Origin: Streptomyces sp. NRRL F-5123
Lineage (GTDB): Bacteria; Actinomycetota; Actinomycetes; Streptomycetales; Streptomycetaceae
Reading direction: 5' to 3'
NCBI RefSeq assembly: GCF_000721495.1
Contig: NZ_JOHY01000076.1
Location: 1-36,836 of the forward strand
DNA: 36,836 nt
Below are positions 20,982 through 28,741 of this stretch, piece by piece. Made by a program: the position numbers and the translations under genes. Position 1 is the stretch's first letter. Every line of letters starts with the position of its first letter. The notes under the pieces are model-generated. The model ran no database searches, was not told the origin of the DNA, and saw nothing but the letters and a program-made list of their open reading frames with translations.

Positions 20982-22054
20982 TCGGCATGGCCGGGGTGAC
21001 CGGCGTCAGCAGCCTGATCACCCAGAACCCCACCCTCGACCAGCTGCGCCGCTGCAACGTCGCGGTCGACCTCGGAGCCGCCCGCACCCGCGTCTACCTG
21101 CGCGGCAGCGGCCTGGTCGCCGACGAGCCGAGCGTCGCCGCGGTCGACGTGCGCACCGGCGCGCTCATCGCCGTCGGCGGCAACGCCGAGCGGATGGCCG
21201 GGCGGACCCCCGCCCACATCCGGGTCTCCCGGCCCGTCGCGGGCGGCGCGGTCGTCGACATCGCCATGGCCCAGCGCATGCTGCGGCACATCCTCGGCGA
21301 CAAGCTCGGCCGCAGGCGGCTGCGCGCGCCGATGCTGCGGGCGGCGGTGTGCACCCCGCACGGCAGCGCGCCCATCGCCCGCCGGGCGGCGGTCGAGACG
21401 ATGTACGGGCTCGGCGCGCGCCGCGTGGAGCTGGTCGACACGCTCATCGCGGCGGCGGTCGGCTGCGGGCTGCCCGTGGAGCACCCCGAGGCGACCATGA
21501 TCGTGGTGTGCGGGGCGGGTACGACGCAGGTCGCGGTGCTGTCGCTGGGCTCGATCGTGGCGGCCGAGACCGTGCCGGTCGGCGGCGACGCGATCGACCG
21601 GGCGGTCGTCCAGCACCTGCGCAACGCGCACGAGCTGATGCTGCCCAGCCAGTCCGTACGCCCCCTGCACATGATGCTGGGCGCCCCCGCGGACGGCGGC
21701 TCCCTCACCACCGAGGTGCACGGGCGGGACGTGGTGAGCGGCATGGTCCGCACGATCACGATCGAGACCGAGGGCGTACGGCACGCGATGCGCACCCCGC
21801 TCACCGCGGTGCTCGACGCGATCACCGGCGTGCTGCGGCACTGCCCGCCAGACCTGGTCGCCGACCTCGGCGACCGCGGCATCATGCTCGCGGGCGGCAG
21901 CGCGCTGATGCCCGGCCTCGACCTGATGCTGCGGGAGGCCACCGGCATGCCCGTGCAGGTCGCCGACTCCCCCGCCACGGTCGCGGTGGAGGGCCTGGGC
22001 GCGATGATCGAGGGCCGCGTCCGGCCCCTGCACCTGGACCCGCTCACCGTCTGA
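20978..22054 (+). CDS. MreB/Mbl-like bacterial actin
   Basis: A 358-aa member of the MreB family. The phosphate-1 loop is NVAVDLGAARTRVYLRGSGL followed by DEPSVAAV. The phosphate-2 loop appears as VVCGAGTTQVAVLSLG, preceded by the catalytic-region ARRVELVDTLIAAAVGCGLP, and the adenosine motif is GIMLAGGSALMPGLD. It is close to normal MreB length. LGAART in place of LGTANT is a departure from core MreB and points to a divergent Mbl or third streptomycete paralogue. MreB proteins organise wall synthesis and, in Streptomyces, spore-wall thickening. GTG 20978 with GGGGAG upstream is the start and overlaps the preceding stop (GTGA). An array of hairpins follows. Confidence 0.88.
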   Translation: MIGMAGVTGVSSLITQNPTLDQLRRCNVAVDLGAARTRVYLRGSGLVADEPSVAAVDVRTGALIAVGGNAERMAGRTPAHIRVSRPVAGGAVVDIAMAQRMLRHILGDKLGRRRLRAPMLRAAVCTPHGSAPIARRAAVETMYGLGARRVELVDTLIAAAVGCGLPVEHPEATMIVVCGAGTTQVAVLSLGSIVAAETVPVGGDAIDRAVVQHLRNAHELMLPSQSVRPLHMMLGAPADGGSLTTEVHGRDVVSGMVRTITIETEGVRHAMRTPLTAVLDAITGVLRHCPPDLVADLGDRGIMLAGGSALMPGLDLMLREATGMPVQVADSPATVAVEGLGAMIEGRVRPLHLDPLTV

Positions 22055-22070
22055 GCCTCGTGCCCGCGCG

Positions 22071-22102
22071 GCGGCGGCTACCGCGATTGCGGTAGCCGCC
22101 GC
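22071..22102. terminator. Hairpin 1 of the TACCGC array; likely terminator
   Basis: GCGGCGGCTACCGC (22071-22084) and GCGGTAGCCGCCGC (22089-22102) form a perfect 14-bp stem with loop GATT, 17 nt after the stop of the actin-like gene. Confidence 0.8.
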
Positions 22103-22151
22103 GGGTGCGTACGGACACCCGCCCGCCCGGTCCGCGCACACGGTCCGGCCC

Positions 22152-22181
22152 CGGCGGCTACTGCGCCTGCGGTAGCCGCCG
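22152..22181. repeat. Hairpin 2 of the TACCGC array
   Basis: CGGCGGCTACTGC (22152-22164) and GCGGTAGCCGCCG (22169-22181) form a 13-bp stem with one G-T wobble and loop GCCT. It is nearly the same sequence as hairpin 1. Confidence 0.8.
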
Positions 22182-22189
22182 ACGCTTCC

Positions 22190-22212
22190 TACCGCCGCTG
22201 CGGTAACCGCAG
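22190..22212. repeat. Hairpin 3 of the TACCGC array, with an alternative fold
   Basis: TACCGC (22190-22195) and GCGGTA (22200-22205) pair around CGCT. Alternatively CTGCGG (22198-22203) pairs with CCGCAG (22207-22212) around TAA. The two folds exclude each other. It lies about 80 nt before the MMPL start. Confidence 0.6.
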
Positions 22213-22293
22213 GTGCCCGCAGCCGCACGACGACGGGGCGGGGCCCGGCGGACAACGCTTGTGGGGCAATCACGAGTGGATGTGGAGCCCTCC

Positions 22294-24507
22294 ATGGCGA
22301 CGTTTCTGTATCGACTGGGCCGGCTGGCCTTCCGGCGGCGGGGCCGGGCCGTTCTTCTGTGGGCGGCGGCCCTGGTGGCCGTCGCGGTCGGCGGGCTGAG
22401 CGCCCCGGGAACCTCCGACGGGGACCTCTCGATGCCGGGCATCGAGTCCCAGCACGCCTACGACCTCGTCCAGCAGCGCTTCCCCGGCGCGGCGGCCGAC
22501 GGCGCCACCGCCCAGGTGGTCTTCGTCGCGCCCGGCGGCGAGAAGGTGACCGCGGCCGGCAACAGAGCGGCGGTCGAGCACGCGGTGGCCGCGCTCGCGG
22601 GCGGCCCGCAGGTCGCCGGGGTCGCCGACCCGTTCACCTCGGGCGCGGTCAGCAAGGACGGCTCGACGGCGTACGCGACCGTCGACTACACGGTGGCCGC
22701 CGACGACCTGACCGGCGCCGCCCGCGGCGCGCTGGACACGGCCGCGGACCAGGCGCGCGCGGAAGGCCTGACGGTCGAGACCGGCGGCTCCGCGCTGGAC
22801 GCCGACGAGGGGCCCGGCGGGACCTCCGAGCTGATCGGCATCGCGGTCGCGGCCGTGGTCCTGCTGGTGACGTTCGGGTCGCTGACGGCCGCGGGCATGC
22901 CGCTGCTGACCGCGATCGCCGGCGCCGCGGTGAGCCTGTTCGGCATCCTGCTGCTGGGCCACCCGCTGGGCCTGACCTCCGACACCCTCACGCTGGGGAT
23001 GATGCTGGGCCTGGCGGTCGGCATCGACTACGCGCTGTTCGTGATCTCCCGCTACCGCGAGGAGCGCGGCCGCGGCCACTCCCCGCAGGAGGCCGCCGGG
23101 AGGGCGGTGGGGACGGCCGGCTCCGCGGTGGTCTTCGCCGGGCTGACCGTGGTGATCGCGCTGGCCGGGCTGTCGGTGGTCGGGATCCCGGTGCTGACGA
23201 AGATGGGCCTGGCCGCCGCGGGGGCGGTCGGGGTCGCGGTGCTGGTCGCGCTGACGCTCGTGCCCGCGCTGCTCGGCTTCCGGCCGGACGCGGTGCTGGG
23301 GCGCCGGGCGCGCAAGGCACCGCGGGTCCGCGAGAACCTCGGCTCCCGCTGGGCCCGGTTCGTGCTGCGGCGGCCGGTCGCGGTGCTGGTGTCCGGCGTG
23401 CTGGGGCTGGGCGCGCTGGCCGTACCGGTGGCGTCGCTGCACCTGGGCTCGCCCGGGGACGAGGCGCTGTCGACGTCCACCACCCAGCGCCGGGCGTACG
23501 ACGACCTCGCGCACGGCTTCGGCCCCGGCTTCAACGGGCCGCTGACGATCGTGGTGGACGCGAAGGGCGCGCCGGACCCGCGGGCGGCCGTGCACACGAT
23601 CGGCGAGCGCATCGGGAAGGAGCGGGGCATCGTGTCGGTGTCCCCGCCGACCTTCGACAAGGCGGGCGAGACCGCGGTGTTCTCGGCCACCCCCGCCACC
23701 AGCCCCACCGACACGAGGACGAAGGAGCTGGTGCGGACCGTCCGCGGCGAGCGCCCCGCGATCGAGTCCGGCACATCCGCGACCTTCCAGGTCACCGGCA
23801 CGACCGCGCTGAACATCGACATCGCGGGCAAGGTCCAGGGCGCGCTGGTGCCGTACCTCGCCACCGTGGTGGGCCTCGCGGTCGTGCTGCTGCTGGTGGT
23901 CTTCCGCTCGGTGCTCGTCCCGCTGAAGGCCGCGCTCGGCTTCGTGCTGTCCGTGCTCGCCGCGCTCGGCCTGGTCGTGCTGGTCTTCCAGCAGGGGCAC
24001 GGCGCCGGGCTGCTCGGCGTGCAGCAGACCGGGCCGGTCATGAGCCTGATGCCGATCTTCATGGTGGGCATCGTCTTCGGCCTGGCCATGGACTACGAGG
24101 TCTTCCTGCTCTCCCGGGTGCGGGAGGCGTACGCGCAGGGCGAGGACGCCCGGCACGCGGTGGTGTCCGGCTTCCGGCACAGCGCGCGGGTCGTGGTGGC
24201 GGCCGCCCTGATCATGATCGCGGTCTTCTCCGGCTTCGTGGAGGAGCAGGGCTCGATGATCAAGATGGTCGGGTTCGGCCTGGCCGCGGCGGTGCTGCTG
24301 GACGCCTTCGTGGTCCGGATGGCGATCGTGCCCGCGGTGCTCGCGCTGCTCGGCGACCGGGCGTGGTGGCTGCCGCGGTGGCTGGACCGGCTGCTGCCGC
24401 ACGTCGACATCGAGGGCGAGTCGCTTGCCCACCGCCCCCGGTCCGTCCCGGGCGCGGGCCACGACCCGGACCCGCGGGCGGACGCGCCGGAGCGGGCGGG
24501 GGTGTGA
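22294..24507 (+). CDS. MMPL/RND family transporter
   Basis: A 737-aa RND-type transporter with about 12 membrane helices in two repeats, each preceded by a large extracytoplasmic loop. Motifs include LGLAVGIDYALFVISRYREE in the first half and VFGLAMDYEVFLLSRVREAY in the second; their Asp-Tyr pairs are the proton-relay residues of MmpL proteins. MmpL-type proteins export lipids, siderophores or drugs. ATG 22294 follows GGAG with 6-nt spacing; GTGs at 22276 and 22282 are less well placed. The next genes on the same strand are a histidine kinase and regulator about 300 nt away, which may control it. The substrate is unknown. Confidence 0.92.
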   Translation: MATFLYRLGRLAFRRRGRAVLLWAAALVAVAVGGLSAPGTSDGDLSMPGIESQHAYDLVQQRFPGAAADGATAQVVFVAPGGEKVTAAGNRAAVEHAVAALAGGPQVAGVADPFTSGAVSKDGSTAYATVDYTVAADDLTGAARGALDTAADQARAEGLTVETGGSALDADEGPGGTSELIGIAVAAVVLLVTFGSLTAAGMPLLTAIAGAAVSLFGILLLGHPLGLTSDTLTLGMMLGLAVGIDYALFVISRYREERGRGHSPQEAAGRAVGTAGSAVVFAGLTVVIALAGLSVVGIPVLTKMGLAAAGAVGVAVLVALTLVPALLGFRPDAVLGRRARKAPRVRENLGSRWARFVLRRPVAVLVSGVLGLGALAVPVASLHLGSPGDEALSTSTTQRRAYDDLAHGFGPGFNGPLTIVVDAKGAPDPRAAVHTIGERIGKERGIVSVSPPTFDKAGETAVFSATPATSPTDTRTKELVRTVRGERPAIESGTSATFQVTGTTALNIDIAGKVQGALVPYLATVVGLAVVLLLVVFRSVLVPLKAALGFVLSVLAALGLVVLVFQQGHGAGLLGVQQTGPVMSLMPIFMVGIVFGLAMDYEVFLLSRVREAYAQGEDARHAVVSGFRHSARVVVAAALIMIAVFSGFVEEQGSMIKMVGFGLAAAVLLDAFVVRMAIVPAVLALLGDRAWWLPRWLDRLLPHVDIEGESLAHRPRSVPGAGHDPDPRADAPERAGV

Positions 24508-24811
24508 GGTACGGCGGTGCGGGGGCCCGGGGCGTCGCGCTCCGGGCCTTCCCGGGCGGGGGGACGGGGGCGCGCGAGGCGGACTCCCGGGCCCGCGCGT
24601 GGGAGGGGGGCGGGGCGGACCGGACAGGCGGACGGGCGGACGGGGCGCGCGAGGCGGACACGCGGGCCCGCGCGTGGCGGGGGGCGGGGCGGACCGGACA
24701 GGCCTCCGGGTCCCGGGCCCGCACTCGGCTGCCGGGCGCACCGGACCGTCCACGCCCCGGCGCCCGTGTGATCGGGGACGATGGGGGCACCACCTCTCCC
24801 GGAGAGCGACG
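24508..24811. other. Repeat-rich intergenic region between MMPL and kinase genes
   Basis: 304 nt of extreme GC content without a credible gene. A direct repeat occupies its middle (24568-24703, listed separately). A GGAGAG ribosome site at 24801-24806 serves the kinase. I see no clear promoter motif. Confidence 0.5.
24568..24703. repeat. Two direct repeats, period about 74-75 bp
   Basis: Copy 1 (about 24568-24629) and copy 2 (about 24643-24703) share GGGCGCGCGAGGCGGAC-like starts, CGGGCCCGCGCGTGG in the middle and GGACCGGACAGGC ends (24617-24629 and 24691-24703). The middle parts differ at a few positions and by one indel. They lie upstream of a two-component operon. Confidence 0.75.
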
Positions 24812-26056
24812 ATGAGCAGCCACCTGGAACGCTTCACCGAGCAGCACGCGCGGACCGCGGAAGTGGTGCTCGCGGTGGCGCTGTCGGCGTGCACGGTGCT
24901 CGGCGGCGCGGTCAGCACGTCGGAGTCCTCGCCGCCGCGCACCCAGGTCACCCCCGGGATCCTGGCGCTCGTGTGCCTCGCCGCGCTGCTGCGCGTCCGT
25001 GGCCACCCGCGGGTGGCGCTCGCCGTGACCACGCCCGCCGCGGCCGTACTGACCGCGGTCGGCTACCTGCCGAGCCCGCTGCTGCTGGCCCCCGTCATGG
25101 CCGCCCTCTACTGGCTCACCGTGCGCGGGGACCCGCGGGCCGCCGCCCTCGGGTACGCCACCGCGGCCGTCCTCGTCGCCACCTCCCTGTCCGGCGCGCC
25201 GCTCGGCGACGACTTCATGCTGCGGACGGTCGGCACCGTCCTGTGGCTGCTGCTGCCCATGTCCCTGGGGGTGACGAGCCGCTTCCGCCGCGCCTACCTG
25301 GCGTCCGCGCAGGCCCGTGCCGCGCACGCCGAGCGCACCCGCGAGGAGGAGGCGCGGCTGCGGGTCGCGGAGGAGCGCATGCGGATCGCCCGCGAGCTGC
25401 ACGACGCGGTCGCCCACCACATGGCTCTGGCCAACGCCCAGGCGGGCACCGCCGCCCACCTCGCCGCCACCCGGCCCGAGCAGGCCCGGGAGATCCTTAC
25501 CGCGCTGGTCGGCACCACCTCCTCCGCGCTGCTGGAGCTGCGGGCCACGGTGGGCGTTCTGCGGCAGGCGGGCGACCCGGACGCCGGTTCGCTGGAGCCC
25601 GCCCCTGGTCTGGACCGGCTGCCGGAACTGGTGGCCGCGTGCCGCTCCGCGGGCCTCGACGTCACCGTGCGCACCGGGGGCCGGGCGCGGCCGCTGACGC
25701 CGGGCGTCGACCTGACGGCGTACCGGATCGTCCAGGAGGCCCTCACCAACGCCGCGAAGCACGCCTCGGGGCGTGCCGCGCACGTCGGACTCGACTACGG
25801 CGAGGGGCGGTTGCGCATCACGGTCACCGACGACGGGCCGCCGCTGCCGCCCGTGGTCCCCGGCGGCGGGTACGGCCTGATGGGCATGCGGGAACGCGCC
25901 CACTCCGTCGGCGGCGACCTGCGCGCGGGCCCGCGCCCGGAAGGCGGCTTCGCCGTGACCGCGACCCTGCCCATCCAGCCGCCCCCCGCGGGGCCCACCG
26001 GGGAGCCCCGCAGCCAGGGGGACGCCCCCGCCGAACCGCCCGAGGACAGCCCGTGA
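24812..26056 (+). CDS. NarL-type sensor histidine kinase
   Basis: A 414-aa membrane histidine kinase. The first 150 residues contain about four to five helices. A short coiled segment leads to the HisKA_3 dimerisation box ERMRIARELHDAVAHHMALA, with phospho-acceptor His 197. The ATPase domain follows: YRIVQEALTNAAKHASGRAA (N-box), VTDDGPPLPP (G1) and GGGYGLMGMRERAHSVGGDL (G2). There is no large extracytoplasmic sensor domain, so it probably senses within the membrane. ATG 24812 has GGAGAG upstream. The stop overlaps the GTG of the response regulator (GTGA), so the pair is coupled. The nearby MMPL transporter is a plausible target. Confidence 0.93.
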   Translation: MSSHLERFTEQHARTAEVVLAVALSACTVLGGAVSTSESSPPRTQVTPGILALVCLAALLRVRGHPRVALAVTTPAAAVLTAVGYLPSPLLLAPVMAALYWLTVRGDPRAAALGYATAAVLVATSLSGAPLGDDFMLRTVGTVLWLLLPMSLGVTSRFRRAYLASAQARAAHAERTREEEARLRVAEERMRIARELHDAVAHHMALANAQAGTAAHLAATRPEQAREILTALVGTTSSALLELRATVGVLRQAGDPDAGSLEPAPGLDRLPELVAACRSAGLDVTVRTGGRARPLTPGVDLTAYRIVQEALTNAAKHASGRAAHVGLDYGEGRLRITVTDDGPPLPPVVPGGGYGLMGMRERAHSVGGDLRAGPRPEGGFAVTATLPIQPPPAGPTGEPRSQGDAPAEPPEDSP

Positions 26057-26730
26057 CCCTCCGCGTCCTGCTCGCCGACGACCAGGCCCTGCTCCGCGGC
26101 ACCTTCCGGATGCTGATCGACTCCTGCGACGACATGGAGGTCGTCGGCGAGGCCGCCACCGGACGGGAGGCCGTGGACACCGCGCGCGCCGAGCGGCCCG
26201 ACGTCGTCGTCATGGACATCCGCATGCCCGGCACGGACGGGCTCGCCGCGACCGCCGAGATCTGCGCCGACCCGGATCTGAGCGGCACCCGGGTGCTCAT
26301 CCTGACGATGTTCGAGACCGAGGAGTACGTCGCCCAGGCCCTGCGGGTGGGCGCCAGCGGCTTCCTCGGCAAGTACGTCACGACCGACACGCTGCTCGCC
26401 GGGATCCGCACCGTCGCCGCGGGCGAGGCGCTGCTGTCGCCGGGCGCGACCCAGGCGCTCATCACCCGCTTCCTGACCACCCCCAGCACCCCGCCCCTCG
26501 CCCCGGCCGAGCGCCTGGCCGACCTCACCCCGCGCGAGCAGGAAGTCACCGTCCTCGCCGCGCAGGGCAGGTCCAACGACGAGATCGCCGCGCATCTCGT
26601 CCTGAGCGTGCTGACGGTGCGGACGCACGTCCAGCGCGCGATGACGAAGCTCGGCGCGCGCGACCGCGCCCAACTCGTCGTGATCGCCTACCAGTCCGGC
26701 CTGGTGCGGCCCGAACCCCCGCGCGGCTGA
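26053..26730 (+). CDS. NarL/LuxR-type response regulator
   Basis: A 225-aa response regulator, partner of the upstream kinase. Receiver domain: LLADDQALLRGTF supplies the acidic pair, Asp 55 in VVVMDIRMPGTDG is the phospho-acceptor, the switch Thr lies in VLILTMFETEEY, and the conserved Lys in GASGFLGKYV. A LuxR helix-turn-helix follows at about 158-215 (LTPREQEVTVLAAQGRSNDE, then VLTVRTHVQRAMTKLGARDR). It begins at GTG 26053, overlapping the kinase stop by 4 nt. It faces the YoeB gene, whose stop lies about 18 nt away. Confidence 0.94.
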   Translation: MTLRVLLADDQALLRGTFRMLIDSCDDMEVVGEAATGREAVDTARAERPDVVVMDIRMPGTDGLAATAEICADPDLSGTRVLILTMFETEEYVAQALRVGASGFLGKYVTTDTLLAGIRTVAAGEALLSPGATQALITRFLTTPSTPPLAPAERLADLTPREQEVTVLAAQGRSNDEIAAHLVLSVLTVRTHVQRAMTKLGARDRAQLVVIAYQSGLVRPEPPRG

Positions 26731-26748
26731 GGGCGCGGTGACACGGCG

Positions 26749-27009
26749 TCAGCTCTCGTAGCGGTAGCGGCACTGGGCGATGAGGACGGAGTCCTCGGTG
26801 GCCTTGTAGACGAGGCGGTGCTCGTCGGTGATGCGGCGCGACCAGTAACCCTGGAAGCCGTGCTTGAGGGGTTCCGGCTTGCCGATGCCCTCGTTGCCGT
26901 TCCGTGCGATGTCGGCGACGAGGACGTTGATGCGCTTGAGGACGCGGCGGTCCTGCTGCTGCCACCACAGGTAGTCCTCCCATGCACGGGAGGAGAAGAC
27001 GATCTTCAC
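26749..27009 (-). CDS. yoeB: YoeB family mRNA interferase toxin
   Basis: An 86-aa RelE/YoeB-superfamily toxin that cleaves mRNA at the ribosome. The pattern VFSSRAWEDYLWWQQQDRRV, then PEPLKHGFQGYWSRRITDEH, RLVYKA and CRYRYES is typical of YoeB. Expected catalytic residues are present: Glu in KPEPLK, Arg in SRRI, and His/Tyr near the C-terminus, of which Tyr is in the terminal CRYRY. It starts at GTG 27009, overlapping the YefM stop by 4 nt, so toxin synthesis depends on antitoxin translation. Confidence 0.96.
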   Translation of the reverse strand: MKIVFSSRAWEDYLWWQQQDRRVLKRINVLVADIARNGNEGIGKPEPLKHGFQGYWSRRITDEHRLVYKATEDSVLIAQCRYRYES

Positions 27010-27263
27010 TCGGGCTCTACCAGCTCCCGGACCGTCCCGCCGCCGTTCTCCAGCTCGTCGATGGACGCCAGCAGGCGGCGCGCGTTCGCGGGGCTGCGCA
27101 GCAGGTACGCGGTCTCCCGCAGCGACTCGTAGTCCGCGAGGGACACGATGACGACGGGCTCGTGGCCGGCTCGCGTGATGACGACCTCCTCACGGTCGTC
27201 GGTCACAGAGTTGAGCACCTCGGCGTATCGCGCACGCGACTCCGAATACGACATGGTCTTCAC
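27006..27263 (-). CDS. yefM: YefM family antitoxin
   Basis: An 85-aa Phd/YefM antitoxin that neutralises YoeB and represses its own operon. The N-terminal DNA-binding half reads MSYSESRARYAEVLNSVTDD followed by EEVVITRAGHEPVVIVSLADYESL; the C-terminal part (LLASIDELENGGGTVRELVE) is the flexible toxin-binding tail. GTG 27263 is chosen because GAGGAGG lies exactly 6 nt upstream; ATG 27254 is an alternative. A long frame from 27317 has no ribosome site and would cover the promoter. Confidence 0.95.
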   Translation of the reverse strand: MKTMSYSESRARYAEVLNSVTDDREEVVITRAGHEPVVIVSLADYESLRETAYLLRSPANARRLLASIDELENGGGTVRELVEPE

Positions 27264-27277
27264 TGGACACCTCCTCA

Positions 27278-27317
27278 CGTACAGAAAATTGTACGCCTGC
27301 CCCGGCGGCCGGGGCAA
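27278..27317 (-). promoter_or_regulatory. yefM-yoeB promoter with overlapping operator
   Basis: On the minus strand, TTGCCC (27317-27312) and TACAAT (27293-27288) are separated by 18 nt, a good vegetative-type promoter. The inverted repeat CGTACA (27278-27283) / TGTACG (27290-27295), with 6-nt spacer and half-site centres 12 nt apart, overlaps the -10 and start site. E. coli YefM operators also use TGTACA-type cores about 12 bp apart, so YefM autorepression is expected. Confidence 0.65.
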
Positions 27318-27527
27318 CGGCCGCCGGGGCAGGCCGGGCCTTCACGTCCCGTTCACACCTTGGCCGGGAGACGGCTTGTTCGGATTGACATGCAACGGTC
27401 ATGCTGTCCTCGCCGGAATCTATTCGCGTAGATCGGCAGCGCGACGAGATCGGCTCCGTCCTGAACCAACCCTCGACCGCGGCCGCCGGGAGCGGCGGGC
27501 GCGGGAACGCCTCCAGGAGGAACCTCC

Positions 27528-28667
27528 GTGCACCTCACCGTTTACCGCCGCGCAGCGCTCGGGCTCGCGCTCGGCGCGGGCTGCGCGCTCGCGCTGCAGG
27601 GGCTCGCCCTGCCCGCCGCCCACGCCGACACGCCCGCCGCGGCGCGGCAGGGCTCGCAGGTCGGGGCCGCCGAGGACACCGTGGCCCGGTCGCTCGCCGC
27701 CTCGCTCGGCTCGGCGGACTGGCGGGCGCAGGTGCGGGGCGCCGCGCTCGGCTCCGCGCCGGTCGGCCTCGCCTCGCTCGCCGCCGGCCGGGGCGCGCCC
27801 GCCGCGCTCGCGGGCGCCGTCACCGCCGCCGAGCAGCGCATCGCCGCCGCGAAGGGGCTGGGCGCGGACGCCGGCCCGCTGCTGCGGCTGCGGCTCGGCG
27901 CCGACTCGATGCGGGCCGCGCTCACACCGGACGCCGTGCCGCTCGTGGCGGTGGCCTCCGACGACGACGGGGGCGCCGCCGTCACCGCGTACGACAGCGC
28001 GGGCCGCGCCCACGCCCTCAGCGCCACGCGGATCCCGCGGGAGGCCGTCTACGTCGTCGACCTCGACGTGGACCGCGCGACCGCCGCCGGGCTGGCCCAG
28101 GTCGACAAGGCCCTGGGCAAGGCGGGCCTGCGGTCGGCCGCCGCCTCCCCCGCCGCCGCCTCCCCCGCCGCGACCGGCGGCTACTGGACGACGAAGGTCG
28201 ACTCCGTCCACCTCAACGACGACGAGGAGCCCTGGATCCTCGGCGACGCCGAGATCTACTCGATCGTCACCGGCTTCGGCCTCGACGGGAAGGTGCGCGT
28301 CGACACCGTCGACATGCCCTACCTCGACAACGACGGCACCACGTACTACCCCAACCAGATCCTGGTCAGCTGGAACACCTACAAGTACAACCTGGCCGAC
28401 GTCGTGATGATGGAGGCCGACAGCGACACCAACTACGCGGCCCTCGCCAAGGCGCTGGCCGACGCGCTGCTCACGATCACCGACCAGGGCGCGTACATCC
28501 CGCTGGTCGACGCGATCCTCGACGCCCTGCCCGCGTCCTGGTACACGAACGACGACGACTACGTGGACTCCTGGTACACCCTCGGCACGAACTCGTCGGG
28601 CCTGCTGAACGGCGCCCGCGGCAACGGCCGGATGACCGTCGAACCGTACTGGGTCGCGCAGTTGTAG
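27528..28667 (+). CDS. Secreted protein, DUF3103-like
   Basis: A 379-aa exported protein resembling the DUF3103 family of unknown function. It starts at GTG 27528 with AGGAGG 7 nt upstream. Residues 1-33 are a signal peptide (RRAALGLALGAGCALALQGL, cleavage likely after AHA). An Ala-rich helical domain follows to about residue 185. After an Ala/Ser/Pro linker (about 203-218) comes an acidic, aromatic-rich C-terminal domain with VDSVHLNDDEEPWILGDAE, YLDNDGTTYYPNQIL and WYTNDDDYVDSWYTLG; the clustered Asp residues suggest metal binding, perhaps calcium. It is monocistronic, ending at a strong bidirectional terminator. Confidence 0.82.
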   Translation: MHLTVYRRAALGLALGAGCALALQGLALPAAHADTPAAARQGSQVGAAEDTVARSLAASLGSADWRAQVRGAALGSAPVGLASLAAGRGAPAALAGAVTAAEQRIAAAKGLGADAGPLLRLRLGADSMRAALTPDAVPLVAVASDDDGGAAVTAYDSAGRAHALSATRIPREAVYVVDLDVDRATAAGLAQVDKALGKAGLRSAAASPAAASPAATGGYWTTKVDSVHLNDDEEPWILGDAEIYSIVTGFGLDGKVRVDTVDMPYLDNDGTTYYPNQILVSWNTYKYNLADVVMMEADSDTNYAALAKALADALLTITDQGAYIPLVDAILDALPASWYTNDDDYVDSWYTLGTNSSGLLNGARGNGRMTVEPYWVAQL

Positions 28668-28690
28668 CGCCCCCGTCCGCGCAGTGAAGA

Positions 28691-28724
28691 GGGCGGGCCC
28701 GCGATGCGCCGCGCGGGCCCGCCC
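28691..28724. terminator. Bidirectional hairpin between convergent genes
   Basis: GGGCGGGCCCGCG (28691-28703) and CGCGGGCCCGCCC (28712-28724) form a perfect 13-bp stem with an 8-nt loop. It separates the DUF3103 gene from the end of the oppositely oriented biosynthetic-type operon. Confidence 0.82.
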
Positions 28725-28741
28725 GTTCCGGGGGCGGCGCC

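Noticed and set aside
22270..25032. 920-codon minus-strand frame across the MMPL and kinase genes
   Set aside because: Antisense shadow with His/Arg/Gln-rich composition and no recognisable domain.
27385..27390. TTGACA as a -35 for the DUF3103-type gene
   Set aside because: The positions 16-18 nt downstream are CCTCGC-like and do not form a -10 box.
27510..27527. Interleaved CCTCC/GGAGG palindromes around the DUF3103-type ribosome site as an SD-sequestering hairpin
   Set aside because: Loops of only 1-2 nt are sterically impossible for the adjacent arms, so it is read simply as a strong SD.
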